DNA of 64,000 bases from a bacterium. GTDB lineage: Bacteria > Zixibacteria > MSB-5A5 > GN15 > FEB-12. Positions 1-9,189 of the stretch are shown piece after piece (position 1 is the first letter of the stretch; the number at the start of each line of letters is the position of its first letter). A program made the position numbers and the translations under genes. Below the pieces are notes generated by a model. The model was given only the letters and a program-made list of their open reading frames with translations, did not search any database and was not told the origin of the DNA. The DNA lies in contig JAHLKV010000001.1 of NCBI GenBank assembly GCA_020444475.1, positions 310,001 to 374,000 of the forward strand, given 5' to 3'.

Positions 1-760
1 CAAACACATCGTAGCGGTGATAGCCGCCGGGCTGTTCAACGCCGACGCAGTCCTCGAGCTCGGGGAGGACCTCGGCCAGCAGCCCGGTCTCATGCATGAG
101 CTGGAAGCCACCGGACGGTTTCTCGGCTTTCTCCAGCAACTTGTTCAATTCCTCGGCGATACGCTCGGCGGAGACGGTGCGGATCAACTCATGGTGCCGC
201 TTCATCGCTTCGAGGGTAGTCGGTTCAATGTCGAAGTTGAAGCGGGCGGAAAACTGGACGGCGCGCAGCATGCGGAGCGGGTCTTCCAGAAATGAGTTCT
301 CGGAGGTCATCCGCAGCGTGCGGTTCTTGAGATCGATCATACCGTCGAGCGGGTCGATCAGTTCCTGCCCGGGCAAGGCGAGCGCCATGGCGTTGATGGT
401 GAAGTCGCGGCGGACGAGGTCGGCCTCGACGGGGAGGTCGGGGTCGAAATCGACCGCGAAATCCTTGTGTCCGGCGCCGGTGGAGTATTCGCGACGCGGG
501 AGGGCGATGTCGAAGGTGATAGGTTTGTCGTCGTGGAACTGCGTGAACTTGATCACGCCGAACGAACGGCCGACCAGGTCGACTCTGCCGAAGCGGCGCA
601 GGATACCGCTGAGGGTATCGTAGGGGATACCCGTCACGAGGTAGTCGCGGTCTTTGACGGTACGGTTGTCGAGGAAACGATCCCGTACGGCGCCGCCTAC
701 CTCGTAGATGCGCCCCGTCTGGAGAATCTGTTCAATCGCGTCCGTCGACAATTGACACAT
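1..760 (-). CDS. cca: CCA tRNA nucleotidyltransferase (poly(A) polymerase family), C-terminus outside window
   Basis: Adds or repairs the 3' CCA end of tRNAs, or belongs to the closely related poly(A) polymerase group. I translated this frame directly; it starts at the ATG at 758-760, two bases after the carbamate kinase stop, and runs off the left edge after about 253 codons. Visible motifs: GGAVRD at residues 22-27, the metal-binding DRD at 37-39, and RRDFTIN at 117-123 followed by an EDPLR motif near 159-163. These are the class II nucleotidyltransferase head and neck signatures. The frame is cut just as GYHRYDVF begins, the usual lead-in to an HD domain, so the protein is probably of the HD-containing type. 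CCA-adding versus poly(A) activity cannot be separated here. Confidence 0.88.
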   Translation of the reverse strand, partial: MCQLSTDAIEQILQTGRIYEVGGAVRDRFLDNRTVKDRDYLVTGIPYDTLSGILRRFGRVDLVGRSFGVIKFTQFHDDKPITFDIALPRREYSTGAGHKDFAVDFDPDLPVEADLVRRDFTINAMALALPGQELIDPLDGMIDLKNRTLRMTSENSFLEDPLRMLRAVQFSARFNFDIEPTTLEAMKRHHELIRTVSAERIAEELNKLLEKAEKPSGGFQLMHETGLLAEVLPELEDCVGVEQPGGYHRYDVF

Positions 761-762
761 AC

Positions 763-1722
763 CTATCCCGGAATAATCCGTGTGCCCGCCTTTCCGAATA
801 CTGCCTGGGCGGCGTTGGCGAATGATGTAATCGTCACCAGGTTGCCGCCGTTTTCGATGAAGCTGATGGCGGCCTGGATTTTCGGTCCCATGGACCCGGC
901 CGGAAACTGCCCGGCCTTGATATGTTCTTTGAGTTCACTGACGGTCAGCTCGTCGAGATCGACCTGGTTCGGCTGACCGAAATTCAGGGCGACTTTGTCG
1001 ACCGAAGTCAGAATCGAGAGAATGCCGGCGCCGATCTCGTTGCCGATCACGGCCGAGGCGAGGTCTTTGTCGATGACGGCATCGATGCCTTCGAAGTTGC
1101 CCTTATCGTCGACATAGACCGGAATGCCGCCGCCACCGCCGGCGATAACGATAGTGCCATCGGCGACAAGCTTCTTGATCGTGTCTCCTGCAACCGCCTT
1201 GTAGGGCGCAGGCGATGGAACGACTCTTCGCCAGCCCCGGTTGGCGTCTTTCTTCATCTGCCAGCCGCGGGTTTCTGCGAAAACGGTAGATTCGACTTCG
1301 TTGTAGAACTGGCCGACGTACTTGGTCGGATTGAGGATCGCCGGATCATCGCGGTTGACCAGCATCTGGGTGATGATGGTGACGACGGGGCGATCGATTC
1401 CTTCGATGCGCAGGCGGTTTTGCAGGGACTGCTCGATCATGTAGCCCATGCCGCCTTCGGTGTCGGCGACCAAAACGCCGAGCGGGAGCTCCGGGGCGCG
1501 TCCGCGGGCCAGTTCGACCCGAAGCAGGGCGTTGCCGACCTGCGGACCGTTGCCGTGCGTGACGACGAGGTTATAGCCGCTGCGCGCGAGTTCGACGATT
1601 CCGGCCAGCGAGTTGCGCGTGTTGGCGAACTGGTTGGCGATGGTGTCTTCCTGCCCCGGCAGGGTAATGGCGTTGCCGCCCAGCGCGACGATGGCTGTTT
1701 TGTTTTTATCGAGGCCGATCAT
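763..1722 (-). CDS. arcC: Carbamate kinase
   Basis: Amino-acid kinase family enzyme that interconverts carbamoyl phosphate plus ADP with carbamate (ammonia plus CO2) and ATP, the last step of arginine-deiminase or purine/allantoin breakdown. The 319-residue length is normal. It opens with an ALGGNAI loop near residues 13-19, then THGNGPQVGN near 55-64, a glycine-rich AGGGGGIPV stretch near 195-203 and a DKDLASAVIG motif typical of the family. It lies 64 bases after a GTPase gene that often accompanies carbamate kinases; no ornithine carbamoyltransferase or arginine deiminase is in view, so the carbamoyl phosphate source is not shown. Confidence 0.93.
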   Translation of the reverse strand: MIGLDKNKTAIVALGGNAITLPGQEDTIANQFANTRNSLAGIVELARSGYNLVVTHGNGPQVGNALLRVELARGRAPELPLGVLVADTEGGMGYMIEQSLQNRLRIEGIDRPVVTIITQMLVNRDDPAILNPTKYVGQFYNEVESTVFAETRGWQMKKDANRGWRRVVPSPAPYKAVAGDTIKKLVADGTIVIAGGGGGIPVYVDDKGNFEGIDAVIDKDLASAVIGNEIGAGILSILTSVDKVALNFGQPNQVDLDELTVSELKEHIKAGQFPAGSMGPKIQAAISFIENGGNLVTITSFANAAQAVFGKAGTRIIPG

Positions 1723-1749
1723 TCAGTCTGTGTCTACCCCAAATGGGAA

Positions 1750-1773
1750 GGGCAGGCGCGGTAACGCCTGCCC
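1750..1773 (-). terminator. Hairpin between the GTPase gene and arcC
   Basis: A perfect 9-bp inverted repeat (GGGCAGGCG / CGCCTGCCC) with a 6-base loop lies between the GTPase stop (1787) and the arcC start (1722). On the minus strand it is followed by TTCCCATTT, only moderately U-rich, so it may be a weak or partial terminator that lowers arcC expression, or an mRNA-processing hairpin. Confidence 0.5.
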
Positions 1774-1786
1774 GTGATTCCCGGTT

Positions 1787-3142
1787 TTACTTCTTTGTCC
1801 TGGCGGCCTTTTTGGCCTTTTTCGCCCCGAAGGTGTCTTCGAGTATCATCGCCAGGGTCGGCGTGCCGATCTCCTGCAGGTTGTAGTGAACCCGGGCGGT
1901 CGGCTTCTTGATCTTGATAATGCGCGTCAGGTCGATCGGGGTGGCGATAATCACCGCGTCACAGTCGACCTTGTTGATGGTGGTCTCAAGGTCCTTGACC
2001 TGCTTGTCACCGTATCCCATAGCCGGCAGCAGGGTGCCGATGCCGGGGTACTTCTGGAAGGTCTCGGTAATCGACTTGACGGTATACGGACGCGGATCGA
2101 CCAGTTCGCGGGCGCCGTACTTGACAGCGGCCACCACGCCGGCGCCGTATTCCATCTCACCGTGGGTCAGGGTCGGGCCGTCTTCGACGACCAGCACGCG
2201 GGCGCCACGGATCTTTTCGAAGTTCTCAACCTCGAGCGGCGAAGCAGCGTCGACCACGATCGCATTCGGATTGTAGTCGGCGATATTGGCGCGCACCTCG
2301 GCGACGTCATCGGGATCGGCGGAGTCGATCTTGTTGATGACGATCACGTCCGCGAGCAACAGGTTGTTCTGGCCGGGATAGTAGCTCAGCTCGTGGCCGG
2401 GACGATGCGGGTCGACGACGGTTATCTGGAGATCCGGCTTGTAGAACGACATGTCGTTGTTACCGCCGTCCCAGAGGATCACGTCGGCTTCCTTCTCGGC
2501 TTCGCGAACGATCGCTTCGTAGTCGACACCGGCGTAGACGACGACCCCGCGCATGATGTGCGGTTCGTATTCTTCGCGTTCTTCGATGGTGCATTTGTGC
2601 TTGTCGAGATCGGCGAGCTTGGCGAAGCGCTGGACGCGCTGTTTGGCGAGGTCACCGTAGGGCATGGGGTGGCGAATCGCGACGACCTTCTTGCCCATCG
2701 CCTGAAGCGCTTCGGCAACGCGGCGGGTAGTCTGCGACTTGCCGCAGCCGGTGCGGATAGCGCAGACGGCGACAACCGGTTTGGTCGACTTGATCATGGT
2801 CGGCGCGCCGCCTTCAACGGCAAACCGGGCGCCCGCAGCCATCACGTGCGCGGCTTTTTCCATCACGTACTGATACGGAACATCGGAGTACGAGAAGATG
2901 ACTTCATCGACGCCGTGTTTTTTGATCAGGTCGAGGAGTTCGGATTCCGGGTGAATCGGGATCCCTTTCGGATAGTTCTTTCCGGCGAGGACGGCCGGGT
3001 ACTTGCGGCCTTCGATATCCGGAATCTGGGTGGCGGTAAAGGCGACCACCTCGACGTCGTTATTGTCGCGATACAGGACGTTGAAGTTATGGAAATCGCG
3101 CCCGGCGGCTCCCATGATGATGACTTTCTTCTTGGCTGCCAT
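1787..3142 (-). CDS. Cyclic 2,3-diphosphoglycerate synthetase-like GTPase (COG2403 type)
   Basis: P-loop protein resembling archaeal cyclic 2,3-diphosphoglycerate synthetases and the predicted GTPases of COG2403. I chose the ATG at 3142 (MAAKKK) over one nine codons upstream because it has a good ribosome site (AAAGGA, about 8 bases away). The N-terminal half is Rossmann-like (VIIMGAAGRDFHNFN); a P-loop (RTGCGKSQTT) follows near residues 130-138, an NKID guanine-specificity motif lies in the middle, and the tail is lysine/alanine-rich. Bacterial members often sit beside carbamate kinase, as here, and may serve nitrogen or purine-degradation metabolism rather than make cyclic DPG; the true reaction is unknown. 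Confidence 0.75.
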   Translation of the reverse strand: MAAKKKVIIMGAAGRDFHNFNVLYRDNNDVEVVAFTATQIPDIEGRKYPAVLAGKNYPKGIPIHPESELLDLIKKHGVDEVIFSYSDVPYQYVMEKAAHVMAAGARFAVEGGAPTMIKSTKPVVAVCAIRTGCGKSQTTRRVAEALQAMGKKVVAIRHPMPYGDLAKQRVQRFAKLADLDKHKCTIEEREEYEPHIMRGVVVYAGVDYEAIVREAEKEADVILWDGGNNDMSFYKPDLQITVVDPHRPGHELSYYPGQNNLLLADVIVINKIDSADPDDVAEVRANIADYNPNAIVVDAASPLEVENFEKIRGARVLVVEDGPTLTHGEMEYGAGVVAAVKYGARELVDPRPYTVKSITETFQKYPGIGTLLPAMGYGDKQVKDLETTINKVDCDAVIIATPIDLTRIIKIKKPTARVHYNLQEIGTPTLAMILEDTFGAKKAKKAARTKK

Positions 3143-3362
3143 GTATCTGATCCTTTCTTGTTCGTTCATAGTTCGTTATGCAGTCACACGCGACTGCGGG
3201 GCCGGTGTCGATCGATCCCTATATCGACGAAGCCATCCACATGAACAGGATCAGGTAGACAAGGCGAAAGGCGCTGCCTTCGGCAAACGCACCGCCGGTT
3301 TTCCTGATTATGAACTTACACTGCGCCATTCAGACTTCCACACTCGTTTGGAGCAGATCCTT

Positions 3363-4856
3363 CTACTGGTTGTCGATCTGGGCCCGCTGGATCTTGCCGG
3401 AGAAGTCGACATAAACCGACTTCCACTCGCTGTACACTTCGAGCGTCGCCGCCGCCGCTTCGCGGTGACCGTTACCGGTGTTTTTCGTACCGCCAAACGG
3501 CAGGTGCGTCTCGGCGCCGATAGTCGGCGCGTTGACATAGAAGATACCGGTGTAGACATCGCGCATGGCGCGGTAGGCGTTATTGATATCCTGCGTGTAG
3601 ATCGACGCAGACAGGCCGTATTCGGTGTCGTTGGCCATTTCGATAGCCTGATCGAAGTTGTCGAAGACGCCGATCGAGAGGACCGGTCCAAAGATCTCCT
3701 CTTTCCAGAGACGCATGCTCTGGGTGACATCGGCGAAGATGCTCGGTTTGACGAAGAAGCCCTTGTCGTAGTCGCCGCCGGTGAGACGCTCGCCGCCCGC
3801 GACGAGTTTGGCGCCTTCCTTCTTGCCGATCTCGACATAGCTCAGAACGGTGTCGAGCTGGCTTTGATTGACGCACGGTCCCATCTGGACGGACGGGTCG
3901 AGACCGTTGCCGACCTTCAGCGCGTTGGCCTTGGCAACCATCATGTCGACCATCTTCTTGTAGACGTCCTTGTGGACGATCAGACGGCTGGTGGCGGTGC
4001 AGCGCTGGCCGGTGGTACCGAATGCACCCCAGAGAGCGCCTTCAACTGCGAGCTCCAGGTTGGCGTCATTCATGACGATCTGGACGTTCTTGCCACCCAT
4101 CTCGAGACAGGAGTGCTTGAACTTCGGAGCGCAGCCTTCCGAGACTTTGCGACCTACTTCGGTGGAGCCGGTGAAGGAGACGACCCGCACGCGATCGTCG
4201 TTGATGATCGGCTGACCGACTTTGCTGCCGGCGCCGGTGACCATGTTGACGACACCCGCCGGGATGCCTTCTTCGTGACAGACCTTCACAAGATTGACGA
4301 CGGAGAGCGGGGTGTCGGTGGCGGGCTTGATAACGACCGTGTTGCCGCAGATCAGAGCGGGCATCATCTTCCACGACGGGATGGCCATCGGGAAGTTCCA
4401 GGGGGTAATGAAGCCGCAGACACCGAGGGGCTGACGGATGGCCATGTTGAACTTGTTCTGCATTTCCGACGGCGTGGTGAAACCAAACAAGCGACGGCCT
4501 TCGCCGGCCATATAGAAGGTCATGTCGATCGCTTCCTGCGTATCACCGCGGGTCTCGGCGATGATCTTCCCCATCTCGCGGGTCATGTCTTTCGACAGGC
4601 TTTCCTTGTCGTTGAGCAGGCGCTGTGCGACTTTGTAGAGGATCTCTCCGCGTTTGGGAGCGGGTACGAGGCGCCATTTCTTGTAGGCCTCGGCAGCCGC
4701 TGAGATGGCATCGTTGACATCATCAGCGGTTGATTTCTGAAAGAGACCGACAACCTCGTCGGTGTTGGCGGGGTTGCGGTTCTCAAAGGTTTCGCCTGAC
4801 TTTGATGCGACCCATTCGCCGTTTATGAAGTTCTTAAACACTGTCGGGGTAGCCAT
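3363..4856 (-). CDS. NAD(P)-dependent aldehyde dehydrogenase
   Basis: A full-length (497-residue) aldehyde dehydrogenase superfamily enzyme that oxidises an aldehyde to its acid with NAD(P). Start ATG at 4856 (MATPTV) has GGAG 8 bases upstream; the longer open frame is rejected because a promoter lies inside it. Visible motifs: PWNFP at 152-156, FTGSTEVG at 228-235, the general-base Glu in LEMGGKN (Glu252), catalytic Cys286 in GQRCTATSR, and EEIFGPVL. Overall it resembles semialdehyde or succinate-semialdehyde/aminoadipate-semialdehyde types, but the substrate cannot be set from sequence alone. It is a single-gene unit with its own promoter. Confidence 0.9.
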   Translation of the reverse strand: MATPTVFKNFINGEWVASKSGETFENRNPANTDEVVGLFQKSTADDVNDAISAAAEAYKKWRLVPAPKRGEILYKVAQRLLNDKESLSKDMTREMGKIIAETRGDTQEAIDMTFYMAGEGRRLFGFTTPSEMQNKFNMAIRQPLGVCGFITPWNFPMAIPSWKMMPALICGNTVVIKPATDTPLSVVNLVKVCHEEGIPAGVVNMVTGAGSKVGQPIINDDRVRVVSFTGSTEVGRKVSEGCAPKFKHSCLEMGGKNVQIVMNDANLELAVEGALWGAFGTTGQRCTATSRLIVHKDVYKKMVDMMVAKANALKVGNGLDPSVQMGPCVNQSQLDTVLSYVEIGKKEGAKLVAGGERLTGGDYDKGFFVKPSIFADVTQSMRLWKEEIFGPVLSIGVFDNFDQAIEMANDTEYGLSASIYTQDINNAYRAMRDVYTGIFYVNAPTIGAETHLPFGGTKNTGNGHREAAAATLEVYSEWKSVYVDFSGKIQRAQIDNQ

Positions 4857-4951
4857 AATCGACTCCATCACAATAAGATATTCGTCTTTTTCGCTTCTAA
4901 GTGGATGGCTTGCTATAATGTAGCAGGCCCCATCTCGCACAATAAGCGGTT

Positions 4952-4979
4952 AATATAGGTTTTCCAGTTTGTTTGTCAA
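4952..4979 (-). promoter_or_regulatory. Promoter of the aldehyde dehydrogenase gene
   Basis: On the minus strand TTGACA (4974-4979) and TATATT (4952-4957) are separated by 16 bases, a near-consensus housekeeping promoter. The transcript would start near 4945 and carry a leader of about 90 bases. Confidence 0.7.
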
Positions 4980-5191
4980 CCGGTTTCGCCGGCCGATTTG
5001 GGGCATTTTCGGTATACCAGACAACAATTTAGCGCGTGCGACGAGCGCTGCCTCAATGAGCTGATTTGTTACAAAATTCACGTCCTGCCGGCAATCCGGA
5101 TAGAGACGACCGTCTTTTCGCGAGCAGAGAAAATTTTACGGTCGTATAGGCGGTCTAATCGTTTATATTGTAACTTCTTATAGGAGAGTTT
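4980..5191. other. Remainder of the divergent intergenic region (4857-5191)
   Basis: This 335-base gene-free gap separates the divergent aldehyde dehydrogenase and outer-membrane protein genes. Besides the dehydrogenase promoter it holds a TATATT element at 5164-5169 that could be the -10 box of the rightward gene, although no convincing -35 is placed 16-18 bases before it. Nothing else recognisable. Confidence 0.45.
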
Positions 5192-5806
5192 ATGTACGGA
5201 TTGCTACTCGCCGGCTGGCTCTGCCTGCCGATTGCACCTTTGAATCCCGTCGTTCAGGATACCCTCGACAACATGGCCCTGCATGTCACGGTAGGCGCCA
5301 ACACCTCCAACGGCATCGTCGGCACCGGCCCCGATGTCACCCTCAAATACGAGATCCTGGCCCACCACCCGATCGTTCTCCGGGGCGGGTTTGATGGTCG
5401 ATTCGGTGAGATTCGATCACTTACCTATCCCGATGGTGAGTTTTACCAGGGGATTCTGATTCTCGAGACCGTCTACTACCGGGGGACCAATCGTCTGACC
5501 GGCTATCTCGGTCTGGGCATGGCCTGGGGATTTGGACATTTCGTCCCCACGGCAGGCACACGCGAAGCTCTCTACCGGGAAGATTTTACGACCGATGTCG
5601 ATGTCGCTACCGACCTGGGTTATCGCATCACGCTGGGTATGCGATTTCGCGAGCGCTATTCGCTGGAGATTGCCATTACGGAACTGAAGCCCGGGTTCGT
5701 CTACCATCGGTCACTGCCGGGCGGCCTGGACCAGGTGTACACGGACACCTTCCGGAACAACTCGTTCCGGCTCTCGCTGGGTTATGTGTTCACGCTGCTG
5801 AAATAG
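5192..5806 (+). CDS. Predicted outer-membrane beta-barrel protein
   Basis: 204-residue protein of unknown function. It has a short hydrophobic start ending near PIAP that could be a signal peptide, then alternating amphipathic segments rich in aromatic and glycine residues (for example GYLGLGMAWGFGHF) and a C-terminus of the form FRLSLGYVFTLLK, close to the terminal strand pattern of small outer-membrane barrels. The start has a GGAGAG site 3-4 bases upstream. Its last 25 bases overlap the convergent tgt gene. I do not recognise a specific family; an opacity-type porin fold is an inference. Confidence 0.65.
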   Translation: MYGLLLAGWLCLPIAPLNPVVQDTLDNMALHVTVGANTSNGIVGTGPDVTLKYEILAHHPIVLRGGFDGRFGEIRSLTYPDGEFYQGILILETVYYRGTNRLTGYLGLGMAWGFGHFVPTAGTREALYREDFTTDVDVATDLGYRITLGMRFRERYSLEIAITELKPGFVYHRSLPGGLDQVYTDTFRNNSFRLSLGYVFTLLK

Positions 5807-6936
5807 CGGGCCAGGAAATCCTTCCGAAACTGCGCAAACTCTCCCTTCTCGATCGATGCGCGGATGCCGCGCATTAGCTCCTGATAGAAGTAGATCGAAT
5901 GATAGCTCGCCAGCACCATACCGGTGATTTCCGACTGATTGTAGAGATGCCGGATGTAGGCGCGGCTGTAACGCTGACAAACGCGGCAGGTGCAGTTCTC
6001 ATCGAGCGGGCGCTCATCGCGGGCGTTTTCGGCGTTGCGATAAACGAGCGGTCCGGTCGAGGTGAAGACCTGTCCGGTGCGGGCGTTGCGAGTCGGCAGG
6101 ACGCAGTCGAACATGTCGACGCCATGTGAGACAGCCATGAGGATGTCTTCGGGATAGCCGACACCCATGAGGTAGCGAGGTTTCTCTTTGGGAAGCAGCT
6201 CGATGGTGTGCGCAAGCGAGTCTTCCATCTCGTCTTTGGTCTCCCCTACCGACAGACCGCCAATGGCGTTGCCGGGGAAATCGAGCGACACTATCTGCTC
6301 TGCCGACACGGTGCGAAGGTTGTTGTAGGTCGAACCCTGCACGATACCAAACAAAAGACGGCGGTGACTGTCTTCGGTCCTAGATAGCTCGGTATGTCGC
6401 TCCAGCGAGCGCTTGGCCCAGTCGTAGGTGCGGCGAACGGCATCGGCAGCATCGGACTCAGTCGCGGGATAGGCAACACAGTGATCGAAAGCCATGATGA
6501 TGTCGGCGCCGAGAGCGTGTTCGATCTCCATCACCCGCTCCGGCGTAAACATATGGCGGGAGCCGTCGATGTGTGACGAAAACTCGACGCCGTCATCGGA
6601 GAGTTTGGTGCGATCTTTGAGCGAGAAGACCTGATAGCCGCCGGAGTCGGTGAGGGTTGGTCTGTTCCAGCCGTTGAATTTGGCGAGACCGCCGAGGGCG
6701 GCGACTGTTTCATGTCCGGGCCGAAGGTACAAATGATAGGTATTGCCGAGAATGATTTCCGCACCGGCCGATTCGAGATCTTGGGCGGTCATCGCTTTCA
6801 CGGCGCCCGATGTTCCTACCGGCATGAAGGCCGGCGTCTGGAAGACGCCGTGGTCGGTGCGCACTTCGCCGCGCCGGGCGGCGCCGTCGGTGGTTTTGGG
6901 GGTGTAGATCGATGCACCATTCCACTTGGAGCTCAC
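5782..6936 (-). CDS. tgt: Queuine tRNA-ribosyltransferase (tRNA-guanine transglycosylase)
   Basis: Exchanges guanine-34 for preQ1 in GUN-anticodon tRNAs during queuosine synthesis. 384 residues, normal for bacterial Tgt. DSGGYQVFSL near 97-106 carries the general-acid/base Asp97; the zinc site is the C-x-C-x2-C cluster in CTCRVC plus a His about 15 residues later. Start is the GTG at 6936, which overlaps the TGA of the preceding gene (GTGA), implying translational coupling. No other queuosine genes lie in the window. Confidence 0.95.
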   Translation of the reverse strand: MSSKWNGASIYTPKTTDGAARRGEVRTDHGVFQTPAFMPVGTSGAVKAMTAQDLESAGAEIILGNTYHLYLRPGHETVAALGGLAKFNGWNRPTLTDSGGYQVFSLKDRTKLSDDGVEFSSHIDGSRHMFTPERVMEIEHALGADIIMAFDHCVAYPATESDAADAVRRTYDWAKRSLERHTELSRTEDSHRRLLFGIVQGSTYNNLRTVSAEQIVSLDFPGNAIGGLSVGETKDEMEDSLAHTIELLPKEKPRYLMGVGYPEDILMAVSHGVDMFDCVLPTRNARTGQVFTSTGPLVYRNAENARDERPLDENCTCRVCQRYSRAYIRHLYNQSEITGMVLASYHSIYFYQELMRGIRASIEKGEFAQFRKDFLARYFSSVNT

Positions 6937-7820
6937 GGATGATACCTCTTGTCGGTTTTCTGCTTGCGGAGATAGGGTGACTCGAGGTGTAAAAGAAACT
7001 CCTCGTGGCTGATCGCCCTGCCTGCCATACTGGCAAGCCTAGATTCATCAAAGAGCACTCTAAATCGGCGATCATCGGTCACTATGTAGTCGCACAGATC
7101 AAGGTACACTACCTTCTGAATGTCAAAGAAATCGCTGGGCTGTACCTGCTTCTGGTCGAACAGTCTCTTCAACAATAAAGAGTAGAACACTGAGGAGAAC
7201 TGCTTCAGCGATGGCAGTGCATTGTCTACGCTCTCCGCGGTAGCACTATCAACACAGTCATTCAGACTGAATCTGCTCAGCGCATCTCGATAGAATAGCC
7301 TGAAGAACGCCTCGTCATCCCGGGTGGATATCATACGCTTTCGGGTGTTCTTAGGAATGCCATCAATCTCCGTGTTTAGGACTCGAGTCGACGCACAAGA
7401 ACTTTCGTAGATAGCACCGATGTTCTTTGCGATGAAACTCGCACGTTCGTCAAACGCCGTCTTGAAAGCACCAATACTAGGGAGATCAACAAAAAACTTG
7501 ATTTCTCGTATTAGATTGCTGCCTTTTCGCTGCACCTCACTTCTGTCATAGATGCCTAGAGCCACTCTCAGGTGCTCATCGGGGTAAAGGAGCAGATGCC
7601 CCTTTCCACAGAGGTCGTAGGCATTTCGTGTTACCGCTTTTAGCCTCTCAAAGTTCTGCTGGTTTACACCTTTTATCAACTCCAGAAACGATACTTCGCT
7701 ATAGTAAGCCCTGATATCTCCAAGCGCATCTAAGGCGAGGATTCTATCCTTGAGTTCATCGTAGTCTTGTCTACTCTGAATGTGCTCAATGGCATCGTTG
7801 TCCCAGACGAACCTGATCAT
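6933..7820 (-). CDS. Predicted PIN-like domain protein of unknown function
   Basis: About 295 residues from the ATG at 7820, four bases after the radA stop; the open frame extends further upstream only inside radA. Not a family I recognise by name. Features consistent with a PIN nuclease fold: an N-terminal FVWDNDAIEHI strand with an acidic residue, SEVSFLELIKG with conserved-looking Glu, and a C-terminal DLCDYIVTDDRRF like the closing acidic motif of PIN domains, separated by a long helical insert. The DNA is visibly AT-richer than both neighbours and uses AGA/ATA/CTA codons more freely, suggesting later acquisition. No partner antitoxin-like gene is adjacent. PIN assignment is a motif-based inference. 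Confidence 0.55.
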   Translation of the reverse strand: MIRFVWDNDAIEHIQSRQDYDELKDRILALDALGDIRAYYSEVSFLELIKGVNQQNFERLKAVTRNAYDLCGKGHLLLYPDEHLRVALGIYDRSEVQRKGSNLIREIKFFVDLPSIGAFKTAFDERASFIAKNIGAIYESSCASTRVLNTEIDGIPKNTRKRMISTRDDEAFFRLFYRDALSRFSLNDCVDSATAESVDNALPSLKQFSSVFYSLLLKRLFDQKQVQPSDFFDIQKVVYLDLCDYIVTDDRRFRVLFDESRLASMAGRAISHEEFLLHLESPYLRKQKTDKRYHP

Positions 7821-7824
7821 ATGG

Positions 7825-9189
7825 TCAGCCAAGGATGCGGTCCAGTGCGCTTTGGAGGTCGGCAACACCAATGAGCTCCATCGGCGTCTGCCCCACCTGT
7901 GAAACATTGCTTTTTGGAATGACGGCGGTTGTGTAGCCGAGCTTGGCAGCTTCGGCGATGCGCCGTTCGATCATCGTGATACCCCGCATCTCACCCGACA
8001 GACCAACCTCGCCGAGCACGAGCATGCCCGATCCGATCGGCCGGTTTTCCAGCGAAGAGACAATCGCCGCCATGACGGCGAGATCGAGCGACGGTTCGGT
8101 CAGGCGCAGACCGCCGGCAACCGAGACAAATACGTCGTGCGTGCCCATCGGATAGCCACAGCGCTTTTCGAGAATGGCGAGCAGCAGGGCGAGGCGTTTG
8201 CTGTCGATGCCGCCGGCCACACGCTGCGGGTTGCCGTAGGCGGCCGAAGAGACAAGCGCCTGGATTTCGACGAGGAGCGGACGGTTGCCTTCGCAGATAC
8301 CCGTAACGGCGGCGCCGGTGCGAGTGGGTTGGTCGTTGTCGGTGAGGAAAAACGACGACGGATTGGCGACCTCGACAAGGCCCTCGGAGGTCATCTGGAA
8401 GAGGCCGATCTCGGCGACGGAGCCGAAGCGGTTTTTGGTGACGCGCAGGATACGGTAGAGATGCGCGGAATCACCTTCGAAGTAGATGACCGTATCGACC
8501 ATGTGTTCGAGAACTTTCGGGCCGGCAATCATGCCTTCCTTGGTGATGTGGCCGACCAGATACAGAGCGCAGCTTTCGGTTTTGGCGGCGCGGATGAGTT
8601 GAGCGGCACATTCACGGATTTGTCCGACCGTGCCGGGCGGAGAGTCAAACTGCTCGGAGGCGACAGTTTGGATCGAGTCGATCAGCACAACGGCATAGTC
8701 ACCGGTGGTGACCAGTGAGAGGATCTCATTTAGATCAGTGCTGTTGACGACGGTCACACGTTCGCCGGAGACATTGAGGCGTTCAGAGCGAATCTTGATT
8801 TGTGGCAGGGATTCTTCGCCGGTGACATACAGCACCGGCAGACCCGCGCGAGAGTACGCATCGGCGGCCTGCAGCAGCAGGGTCGACTTGCCGATCCCCG
8901 GTTCACCCCCGAGCAGAACGGTCATGCCGGGCAGGATGCGACCACCGAGGACGCGGTCGAGTTCGGGGATGCCACTGACGAAGCCATCGCGGGATTCCGG
9001 CTGGATGTCGGTGATCTTGGTTGGTCGTGAGACGGCGGGTCGGGAGGCAGCGGCTTTGTGCACGGGGGTGCGTTCTTCGATCAGGCTGTTCCACTCGCCG
9101 CATTCACGGCATTGCCCCTGCCATTTGGGATGTTCCGCTCCGCACTGTGAGCAGAAGTACGCTGTCTTGATCTTCCGTTTCAAGGCCAT
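7825..9189 (-). CDS. radA: DNA repair protein RadA (Sms)
   Basis: RecA-related branch-migration helicase that aids recombinational repair. The 454-residue protein has the N-terminal zinc finger (Cys13, Cys16, Cys27, Cys30), a Walker A (GEPGIGKST, about 95-103), the family-specific KNRFG motif in the middle and a Lon-like C-terminal domain (RVAGGIDSKRLALLLA onward). Its ATG overlaps the mlaF stop by one base, so the two are probably co-transcribed and coupled. Confidence 0.96.
   Translation of the reverse strand: MALKRKIKTAYFCSQCGAEHPKWQGQCRECGEWNSLIEERTPVHKAAASRPAVSRPTKITDIQPESRDGFVSGIPELDRVLGGRILPGMTVLLGGEPGIGKSTLLLQAADAYSRAGLPVLYVTGEESLPQIKIRSERLNVSGERVTVVNSTDLNEILSLVTTGDYAVVLIDSIQTVASEQFDSPPGTVGQIRECAAQLIRAAKTESCALYLVGHITKEGMIAGPKVLEHMVDTVIYFEGDSAHLYRILRVTKNRFGSVAEIGLFQMTSEGLVEVANPSSFFLTDNDQPTRTGAAVTGICEGNRPLLVEIQALVSSAAYGNPQRVAGGIDSKRLALLLAILEKRCGYPMGTHDVFVSVAGGLRLTEPSLDLAVMAAIVSSLENRPIGSGMLVLGEVGLSGEMRGITMIERRIAEAAKLGYTTAVIPKSNVSQVGQTPMELIGVADLQSALDRILG

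Noticed and set aside
3180..3197. GCAGTC/GACTGC hairpin between the aldehyde dehydrogenase and the GTPase gene
   Set aside because: Only 6 bp and no U-tract on either strand; could be chance.
3003..4703. Long plus-strand open frame (566 codons) opposite the aldehyde dehydrogenase
   Set aside because: It is the antisense shadow of a well-supported dehydrogenase; composition is Asp/His/Val-heavy as expected of a reverse-strand reading.
6933..7820. PIN-like gene as a toxin of a toxin-antitoxin pair
   Set aside because: No small partner gene on either side; its neighbours are radA and tgt.
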